Assembly: GCA_035295985.1 (NCBI GenBank)
Contig: DATHBT010000135.1
Coordinates: forward strand, 1-11,890
Direction: 5' to 3'
Source: JAIVGV01 sp035295985
Lineage (GTDB): Bacteria; Acidobacteriota; Blastocatellia; Pyrinomonadales; Pyrinomonadaceae
Length of the DNA: 11,890 nt
Position numbers and translations under genes: made by a program. Numbering within the stretch: position 1 is the first letter of the stretch; each line of letters begins with the position of its first letter. Positions 7,720-11,890 of the stretch are shown here, piece after piece. The notes beneath the pieces were generated by a model that was not told where the DNA came from, made no database searches, and worked only from the letters and a program-made list of their open reading frames with translations.

Positions 7720-7754
7720 GTCAGCATTAGGCCTAGGCGAAACGGGGTGGCTGG

Positions 7755-8360
7755 ATGATCAACTATCTCATAGACAAAAGCCACCTAGTTGCAACGTGGT
7801 TATCGAGCCGTGCAAACCGTCTCCGGCTTAGAGGTGCCAGAGTGGAGGTTGTCGCATTCGTTGTCACGCGTTCACCCGTTACCTCACTGCTGTTAGTTGA
7901 ATCAGCCTATGCAAGCACCTGGATGCCACCCCAAGAAGGAGTAAATCTCGGCGAAACCTTCCAAGATGCGTTTTACCGCTGTGTACAAGATGAATGTGGT
8001 ATTAACATCCCATCTGAACTCGGCGAGCGAAGAAAGCTTTTCTATCTACGTCATATTGAGTACTTGGGTATGCTAGACCTTCCTGCTGAGCGTTCAGGCG
8101 AGCGCCTTGTTGCAGACAATGCAGCAGACACTCCTCTCGGTAGTATAAAGTTGAAGAGAAAAGCTTACTGGGCGGCACTAGCTATAATAAAAGACGCTTC
8201 AGATATGGTCCCTGAACCTGATGGGCGTGAAATAGTAAATGCAGGTTGGTTTGACTTTGACAAGGCAAGTGACCTTATCCAGAGTACAAACAGACCAGAG
8301 AAAGCCACGCTCTTGCTAAAAGGAGTTAAGCTATGCGAAAGGCATCTCCGAGGCTCCTAG
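7755..8360 (+). CDS. Nudix-like cassette protein with degenerate Nudix box, 201 aa
   Basis: This is a cytoplasmic protein of the Nudix fold type; Nudix enzymes cleave nucleoside diphosphates linked to another moiety. The recognisable part is WMPPQEGVNLGETFQDAF (56-73) followed by YRCVQDECGI (74-83). Against the consensus Gx5E-x7-REUxEExGU, the first G is E61, the Glu of REU is C76 and the first Glu of EE is D79; E67, R75, E80 and G82 remain. Metal binding may therefore be altered or lost. The N-terminus has strands EVVAFVVT and SLLLVES as expected before the box. ATG 7755 follows a GGGGTGG stretch. The stop is four bases before attC, the normal cassette layout, and composition is about 50% GC. 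A non-catalytic or changed-substrate Nudix protein is my inference. Confidence 0.8.
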   Translation: MINYLIDKSHLVATWLSSRANRLRLRGARVEVVAFVVTRSPVTSLLLVESAYASTWMPPQEGVNLGETFQDAFYRCVQDECGINIPSELGERRKLFYLRHIEYLGMLDLPAERSGERLVADNAADTPLGSIKLKRKAYWAALAIIKDASDMVPEPDGREIVNAGWFDFDKASDLIQSTNRPEKATLLLKGVKLCERHLRGS

Positions 8361-8364
8361 AAAG

Positions 8365-8466
8365 GCCTAACAACGGCATGCACCCGACAGCGAGTCAGCG
8401 GGCCTCTTATCGTTAGCTTGGCCGTACCGAAGTTTAATGCGCGGTGGGTGATGCCAGGCGTTAGGC
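8365..8466 (+). other. attC recombination site of a gene cassette
   Basis: R'' is GCCTAAC (8365-8371, matching RYYYAAC) and R' is GTTAGGC (8460-8466, matching GTTRRRY); they are exact complements. Inside them L'' GGCATGCACCC (8375-8385) pairs with L' GGGTGATGCC (8446-8455) except for one extra G (8380), as known for the left simple site of attC. The spacers between R and L boxes are unpaired and unequal (AAC, AGGC), also typical. The variable middle is 60 bases. A second core, GTTAGCT (8412-8418), lies inside and could give a shorter 54-base site. Confidence 0.8.
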
Positions 8467-8486
8467 CTTCTACTAAGGTCATTGCT

Positions 8487-8909
8487 ATGACAGAAAAGAA
8501 AGTCAGAAGAATCGACGTTTTTTTCTATGGACTGTTCATGGACGATGCTCTCTTGCGAGAAAAAGGCATGAATCCCGCGGGTCGCCGGATGGCATCTGTT
8601 GAGAACTTCTCCCTAGTCATCGGAGCGCGCGCAACCTTGGTCCCGTGCATAGGGCGAACAGTGCATGGTGTACTCTTCTCGTTGACCCATTCGGAAGTTG
8701 ATGCTCTATATTCGGAAGCTTCGGTTAGTGTTTACCGCCCGGAAGCCGTGTTCGCACAACTAGCCGATGGGAGCATCACGCCCGCTCTGTGTTTCAATCT
8801 TCCAGTGCCGCCTTCGGCGGACGAGCGAAATCCTCAGTACGTATCAAAACTAAGAGAACTCGCTACCCGAATCGGTCTGCCGCCGAGCTATGTGTCTTCC
8901 ATCCAGTAG
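8487..8909 (+). CDS. Gamma-glutamylcyclotransferase-like (AIG2-type) cassette protein, 140 aa
   Basis: ATG 8487 follows AAGG (8475-8478) and sits 20 bases after the attC core. A longer form from TTG 8418 would read through attC and is rejected. The N-terminus IDVFFYGLFMDDALLREKG (9-27) matches the first strand and Y-G-x-x loop of this fold, usually YGSxM or YGSNL; here Ser is replaced by Leu. VHGVLFSLTHSEVDALY (59-75) matches the second conserved strand-helix, and VYRPEAVFAQLADG (82-95) the third. Family members cyclise gamma-glutamyl compounds or act on modified side chains, with a catalytic Glu; E86 or E77 could serve here, which I cannot settle. Composition (about 53% GC) is close to its cassette partner and unlike the chromosome. 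The fold call is fairly sure, activity uncertain. Confidence 0.75.
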   Translation: MTEKKVRRIDVFFYGLFMDDALLREKGMNPAGRRMASVENFSLVIGARATLVPCIGRTVHGVLFSLTHSEVDALYSEASVSVYRPEAVFAQLADGSITPALCFNLPVPPSADERNPQYVSKLRELATRIGLPPSYVSSIQ

Positions 8910-8920
8910 CGGACGTCGGC

Positions 8921-9016
8921 GTTAGCTGCCATGCGATTTAGGAGGAAGTAAAAGGGCGGCGCGCGCCGCCTGACAGCGGGACGCAACCCGGCCGCGGGTC
9001 AGCGTGCCTTTTATTG
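8921..9016 (+). other. Degenerate attC-like end of the cassette island
   Basis: GTTAGCT (8921-8927) matches the R' core but has no left partner box upstream. Further on, TAAAAGG (8949-8955) pairs with CCTTTTA (9007-9013) and CTGAC (8970-8974) with GTCAG (8998-9002). A 16-bp palindrome (8955-8970) lies inside. Bases 8996-9014 match 8392-8410 of the attC site at 16 of 19 positions, and GACAGCG occurs in both (8386-8392 and 8972-8978). The R' core is lost here (TTGAAGA). This looks like a decayed attC of the same lineage. Confidence 0.5.
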
Positions 9017-9091
9017 AAGACTGGCGTAGATTCGCGGTTCGCGTGTGCGCGGTGGCTGACGCCGCGCCTGAGGTTTCCTTCAAGGATTTCT

Positions 9092-9544
9092 ATGAAAACG
9101 CTCGTTAAATTAGTCGCCTTCGTTCTCCTGCTGCCGGTGTGCCTGTCCGCGCAGGACGGGGGGGAGTGGCCGCCGCTCAGTTATCTGAGGAACGATTACC
9201 GCTCCGTCGCGGTGGTCGCGCACGTCGTCATCCGCAGCGCCGAAATCACGGGGAGGATCGGGGGCTACGAGAACTGGAAGGTGTCGGCCGAGGTCGTCGA
9301 ACCCTTCAAGGGGAGGTTCCGCAAGGGCGACCTTCTGGAGTACTTCCACGGGGCGGAGGCGGGCATCAAGCCGGACTACTTCACGGGCGAGAAGATCGTC
9401 TTCCTGCTCGCCGGGCGCGACGGGGAGACGAAGGCGACCAGGTACTCGGCGCTTGAGAACTCGACCCTGCCGCACACGCAAGACCGCGTGAGAAAGCTGA
9501 GATCGATCAGAAGGTCTGACGCGAGAAGGCGGCCCAGACGTTGA
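9092..9544 (+). CDS. Small exported protein of unknown function, 150 aa
   Basis: ATG 9092 has AAGGAT (9083-9088) upstream and opens a Sec signal peptide (MKTLVKLVAFVLLLPVCLSA, likely cut before Q21). C17 is preceded by P-V, so this is not a lipobox. A longer in-frame start at 9014 would put 26 residues before the signal peptide and is rejected. The mature part has DYRSVAVVAHVVIRSAEI (35-52), GGYENWKVSAEVVEPFKG (57-74), RKGDLLEYFHGAEAG (77-91) and FTGEKIVFLLAGRDG (97-111), an all-beta look, and ends in a basic tail. I recall similar short exported proteins from Acidobacteriota with no known role. High GC marks the return to host-like sequence after the cassettes. Confidence 0.82.
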   Translation: MKTLVKLVAFVLLLPVCLSAQDGGEWPPLSYLRNDYRSVAVVAHVVIRSAEITGRIGGYENWKVSAEVVEPFKGRFRKGDLLEYFHGAEAGIKPDYFTGEKIVFLLAGRDGETKATRYSALENSTLPHTQDRVRKLRSIRRSDARRRPRR

Positions 9545-9594
9545 AGGGGCGGGCGGGGCCTGCCCCGGAGGGCACGCGCGGACGATTGGTGATT

Positions 9595-9632
9595 GCGGCC
9601 GGCGAAACCTGGGGGGGGTTCTCGCCGGCCGC
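9595..9632. repeat. Long GC hairpin in the 9545-9835 spacer
   Basis: GCGGCCGGCGA (9595-9605) pairs exactly with 9622-9632. AACC (9606-9609) pairs with GGTT (9617-9620), leaving a G-rich loop from a run of eight G (9611-9618). There is no T-run, so it may be a Rho-independent terminator variant or a repeat. The rest of this 291-base spacer holds no gene that I can support; it ends in AAAGGAG before the methyltransferase. Confidence 0.6.
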
Positions 9633-9835
9633 GCTGCGTCCGTCAGCGCAGCGGCAGAACGCCGAGACGGGGCGGTGAGGCCAAGGCCGCGGCCGACAAC
9701 ACGCCCGACTGCGGGGCGCGGTGGCAATCTTCCCGACGTTAATTTATCCTTCCCGCGCCTGAACGGCCCGGCGCACGCCGGCCGCGTCGCGTCGGTGCGT
9801 CGGGCGGCTGTCATCTGTCGCGCGAAAGGAGACGA

Positions 9836-10657
9836 ATGGTGGGGACGAGTAACCCGGAGATGGAGTCTTTGAAGGCACGGCTCAAGTCCATGTGGATGGC
9901 CGGCGATTTCGGCGAGGTCGCGAAGGTCATCCAGCCTTGCGCGGAGGAGTTCGTCGCGCGCCTCGCATTGAAACCCGGCGCGCGCGTGCTCGACGTGGCC
10001 TGCGGGAGCGGCAATTTGTCGATCCCGGCGGCGCGCGCGGGCGCGACAGTGACCGGCGCTGACATCGCGACGAACCTGCTCGAACAGGCGCGTGCGCGCG
10101 CCGAAGCGGAGCGACTGACGATCCGCTTCGACGAAGGCGACGCCGAAGCCCTGCCCTACCCGGACGCGGCCTTCGACGAAGTCGTGACGATGTTCGGGGC
10201 GATGTTCGCGCCGCGGCCCGAGCTGGTCGCCTCCGAGCTGGTGCGCGTCTGCCGGCCCGGCGGGCGGATCGCGATGGCGAACTGGACGCCCGAAGGGTTC
10301 ATCGGCCAGATGTTCAAGATTACGGGCCGGCACGTGCCGCCGCCGCCCACCATGCCTTCGCCGATCAAGTGGGGCGACGAGGAGACCGTGCGCGAGCGTC
10401 TGCGCGACCGCGTCGCGGATTTGAAATTGACGCGGCGGATGTGCGCGTTCAAATACCCGTTCCCGCCCGCCGGGGTCGTCGAATCCTTCCGCGCCTACTA
10501 CGGCCCGACGCAGCGCGCCTTCGACGCGCTCGACGCCGAGGGGCAGGCCGCGCTCCGCGGCGACCTTGAACGTCTCTGGTCGGAGCACAACCGGGCGGCG
10601 GATGGCGCGACGCACGTCGAAGGTGAATACCTCGAAGTCGTAGCGACGAGAAAGTAG
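9836..10657 (+). CDS. Class I SAM-dependent methyltransferase, 273 aa
   Basis: This is a cytoplasmic methyltransferase of the UbiE-like Rossmann type; the acceptor is unknown. ATG 9836 follows AAAGGAG (9825-9831) by four bases. Motif I is ARVLDVACGSGNLS (49-62), the acidic end of strand 2 is VTGADIATNLLEQAR (72-86), then FDEGDAEALPYPD (98-110) as motif II and FDEVVTMFGAMFAP (113-126). ELVRVCRPGGRIAMANWTPEG (134-154) is the usual post-motif strand. The C-terminal third (YPFPPAGVVESFRAYYGP) would form the substrate cap. It converges with the PilZ gene across an inverted-repeat structure. Nothing next to it suggests a pathway, and a quinone role is not implied. Confidence 0.93.
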   Translation: MVGTSNPEMESLKARLKSMWMAGDFGEVAKVIQPCAEEFVARLALKPGARVLDVACGSGNLSIPAARAGATVTGADIATNLLEQARARAEAERLTIRFDEGDAEALPYPDAAFDEVVTMFGAMFAPRPELVASELVRVCRPGGRIAMANWTPEGFIGQMFKITGRHVPPPPTMPSPIKWGDEETVRERLRDRVADLKLTRRMCAFKYPFPPAGVVESFRAYYGPTQRAFDALDAEGQAALRGDLERLWSEHNRAADGATHVEGEYLEVVATRK

Positions 10658-10693
10658 GGCCGCAAGCCTCACGCCCTCTTTCAGACGAGCGCC

Positions 10694-10788
10694 GGAAGCC
10701 CTCTAACGCGCGGCGGCGGCAACTTCTCTGCCGCCGCTCGTCCGACCGCGGGTCGCTCTGCCCGGCGGATCGATGAGAGAGGGCTTCC
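10694..10788. terminator. Inverted-repeat structure between convergent genes, possible bidirectional terminator
   Basis: GGAAGCCCTCT (10694-10704) pairs perfectly with AGAGGGCTTCC (10778-10788). Inside, GCGGCGGC (10713-10720) pairs with GCCGCCGC (10730-10737) around a 9-base loop, and GACC/GGTC (10744-10754) forms a small hairpin. The methyltransferase ends at 10657 (+) and the PilZ gene ends at 10888 (-), so the site fits a terminator for both. The T-runs are poor. The remaining spacer to 10887 shows nothing else. Confidence 0.5.
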
Positions 10789-10887
10789 CCCATGAAAACA
10801 CCGGCGGTCGGGGTGTCAGACTGAGCGGGCGCGAGCCATCACAGTCGGTCGCCAGTCTTGCTAACGACGGCGGGCGCGCGGTATCGC

Positions 10888-11211
10888 TCAGATAGCGCCG
10901 AGGCGTCGGAGTTCCTGCTGCTCTTCGTCCGTGAGGAAGGTGTAGGCGAGGCTGAAGCCGAAATGGGGGCCGCGCGAGACGACCCGGCCGCGCAGTTCGA
11001 GCCAGGAGCCGTCGGGCTTTCTTATGGCGAAGACGATCAGCTCTCCCACCTCGGCCGGCGCGTGCGTGTCCACGAAGCAGCCGCCCATCGAGATGTCCGA
11101 GACGCGCGCCTCGTGGCGTCCAGACAGCCCCTCCCACCACGCTTCGAGCGACACATCTTTGCGCTCGTCCTCGCGCCGCTCGCGCCCGTTGCCTTCCGGC
11201 CCTGTGCCCAT
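10888..11211 (-). CDS. Stand-alone PilZ domain protein, 107 aa
   Basis: This is a single PilZ domain, a known cyclic-di-GMP receptor, probably a cytoplasmic adaptor that passes the second-messenger state to motility, polysaccharide or other outputs. I chose ATG at 11211, with GGGGG about six bases upstream; a TTG two codons earlier (11217) is possible. The RxxxR motif is R13-EDE-R17, the second motif DISMGG gives D39-x-S41-x-x-G44, and strands EARVSD, GELIVFAI, WLELRGRVVS and HFGFSLAYTFL follow as in the barrel. Both ligand-binding motifs are intact. There is no second domain. It lies alone between an inverted-repeat terminator and a heptamer inverted repeat. An open frame on the opposite strand over this gene is a shadow. 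Confidence 0.9.
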   Translation of the reverse strand: MGTGPEGNGRERREDERKDVSLEAWWEGLSGRHEARVSDISMGGCFVDTHAPAEVGELIVFAIRKPDGSWLELRGRVVSRGPHFGFSLAYTFLTDEEQQELRRLGAI

Positions 11212-11254
11212 CCGCAACCCCCAAGAGAAATGATGAACGATGAATTAAGAACTC

Positions 11255-11369
11255 GTCCGTTGTCAGTGGTCAGTTGTCCGTTGTCCGTGCTTGATAGCCT
11301 CGCCGCTAATGACGTGGCCCGGAAGCCGATGCGGCTCAGACAACGGACAACTGACCACTGACAACGGAC
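11255..11369. repeat. Perfect 31-bp inverted repeat made of heptamers, 53-base spacer
   Basis: Arms 11255-11285 and 11339-11369 are exact reverse complements. The left arm consists of tandem heptamers TTGTCAG, TGGTCAG, TTGTCCG, TTGTCCG (11260-11287); the right arm carries the complementary set (11337-11364). Such short tandem heptamers are known as dispersed repeats in cyanobacteria and other phyla. It lies downstream of the cyclodeaminase gene and upstream of the PilZ gene (both minus strand). It could end the first transcript or belong to a MITE-like element. Confidence 0.85.
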
Positions 11370-11389
11370 TGCCTTTCAGTTCGTCGTTT

Positions 11390-11890
11390 TTAAGCCAGCG
11401 ACTCCTCGAGCATCGCCTCGACGCGCGCGGCGATCTCGCGCGCCCGCTCCAGCAGATCGTCGGCCCGCGCGCGGTGCTCGGCGGCGAACTCCTCGTCGCC
11501 GATCTCGCGCACGTTGACGAGCACGTTGTAGCGCGCCGAGACCGTGGCGGCGAGCGCGAGCTGCGCGCCCGCCGCCGCGTCCGAGAGCCACGCCGGGTCG
11601 CCCAGCTCGGCCAGGGTTTCCAGAAGCTCCGCGACGCGGACGGCGTGGCGCGCGACTTCCAAAGGCACGTTGGCCGCGCCCTTCAGAGCCTCCTCGACGG
11701 CCTGCGCGCGCGCGCGCCGCTCCTCCTCCGTTCCTCGCGGCATCCGGCGCGCGCCGACTACGCCCGCGAAGGCCGCCGCGTCCTCGTCGGCCGCCTCGAC
11801 GAGCAGCGCGCGCAGGTCAGACAGCTCCTGCAACAGATCGCGCGCCTCTTCGGCCGCATCCTCCTGCCGGCTTTTGCGCTCGACCAGCCG
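11390..11890 (-). CDS. Cyclodeaminase/cyclohydrolase family protein, 5' end beyond the window
   Basis: This protein belongs to the family of the C-terminal domain of formiminotransferase-cyclodeaminase; members act in folate one-carbon metabolism (deamination of 5-formimino-THF or hydrolysis of methenyl-THF). The frame stays open to the last base, so the start is not in the window: residues RLVERKSRQEDAAEEAR at the edge are already typical of the family's first helices. An internal TTG at 11833 is not the start. Landmarks are LLVEAADEDAAAFAGVVGA, MPRGTEEERRARAQ, AANVPLEVARHAVRVAELL, GDPAWLSDAAAGAQLALAA and YNVLVNVREIGDEEF, followed by a helical tail. The 166 residues seen leave some 30 to 45 missing. 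It is helical and soluble. Which reaction it performs cannot be told; a folD-like neighbour outside the window is conceivable but unseen. Confidence 0.88.
   Translation of the reverse strand, partial: RLVERKSRQEDAAEEARDLLQELSDLRALLVEAADEDAAAFAGVVGARRMPRGTEEERRARAQAVEEALKGAANVPLEVARHAVRVAELLETLAELGDPAWLSDAAAGAQLALAATVSARYNVLVNVREIGDEEFAAEHRARADDLLERAREIAARVEAMLEESLA

Larger units (their letters stand above)
7727..8920 (+). mobile_element. Integron gene-cassette remnant (two cassettes, no integrase in view)
   Basis: Two short genes in the same orientation are separated by a well-formed attC site (8365-8466). Cassette 1 would begin at TTAGGCCT (7727, after an A where G is expected) and cassette 2 at TTAGGCCT (8461, after the proper G). 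A further GTTAGCT core at 8921-8927 marks the right end. Base composition falls to about 50% GC here against about 70% on both sides, which supports transfer. With only one clear attC this is a minimal remnant rather than a full array. The ends are inferred. Confidence 0.65.

Noticed and set aside
8418..8486. TTG-started N-terminal extension of the cyclotransferase-like protein
   Set aside because: It would be translated from inside attC; ATG 8487 has a ribosome binding site and matches the fold start.
9110..10672. 520-codon minus-strand open frame over two plus-strand genes
   Set aside because: It spans two real genes and a spacer and has no recognisable domain.
10858..11361. Plus-strand open frame opposite the PilZ gene
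   Set aside because: It includes one arm of the heptamer repeat and has no motif; the minus strand carries both PilZ motifs.
11255..11369. CRISPR-like repeat
   Set aside because: Only two arms in inverted orientation with one spacer, and internal heptamers; there is no direct-repeat array.

Overview
The window is high-GC bacterial chromosome (roughly 70% GC by eye in most genes). It carries many exported proteins of no known function, long intergenic spacers with palindromic dispersed repeats, and a stand-alone PilZ protein. From remembered family resemblance only, I think of a soil-type Acidobacteriota (Blastocatellia-like). No rRNA or other taxonomic marker is present to prove this.

Layout. 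(1) 1-1482: 3' part of an aldehyde dehydrogenase gene that enters from the left edge. (2) 1483-3530: a long leader with a promoter candidate and an 11-bp hairpin, then a 544-residue exported protein and its terminator. (3) 3667-5315: a small exported protein and an alpha/beta hydrolase with a readable Ser-Asp-His triad. (4) 5362-5453: an imperfect palindrome of ACACGGAG-type words. (5) 5543-7603: an exported TPR protein and an exported protein with a kinase-like residue layout. (6) 7676-9016: an island of about 50% GC holding two genes, a degenerate Nudix protein and a gamma-glutamylcyclotransferase-like protein. A well-formed integron attC site lies between them, with degenerate attC-like ends and a perfect 42-bp palindrome at the border. 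No integrase is in view. (7) 9092-10657: a small exported protein and a class I methyltransferase, back in host-like composition. (8) 10694-11890: an inverted-repeat structure between convergent genes, then on the minus strand a PilZ protein, a perfect 31-bp inverted repeat built from heptamers, and a cyclodeaminase-family gene that runs off the right edge.

Most genes look like single transcription units separated by hairpins; I see no large operon and no shared pathway. The most notable region is the cassette island: a gene-cassette remnant in an otherwise ordinary chromosomal stretch, with an attC site that offers two alternative right halves. The second point of interest is the exported kinase-like protein at 6632-7603.
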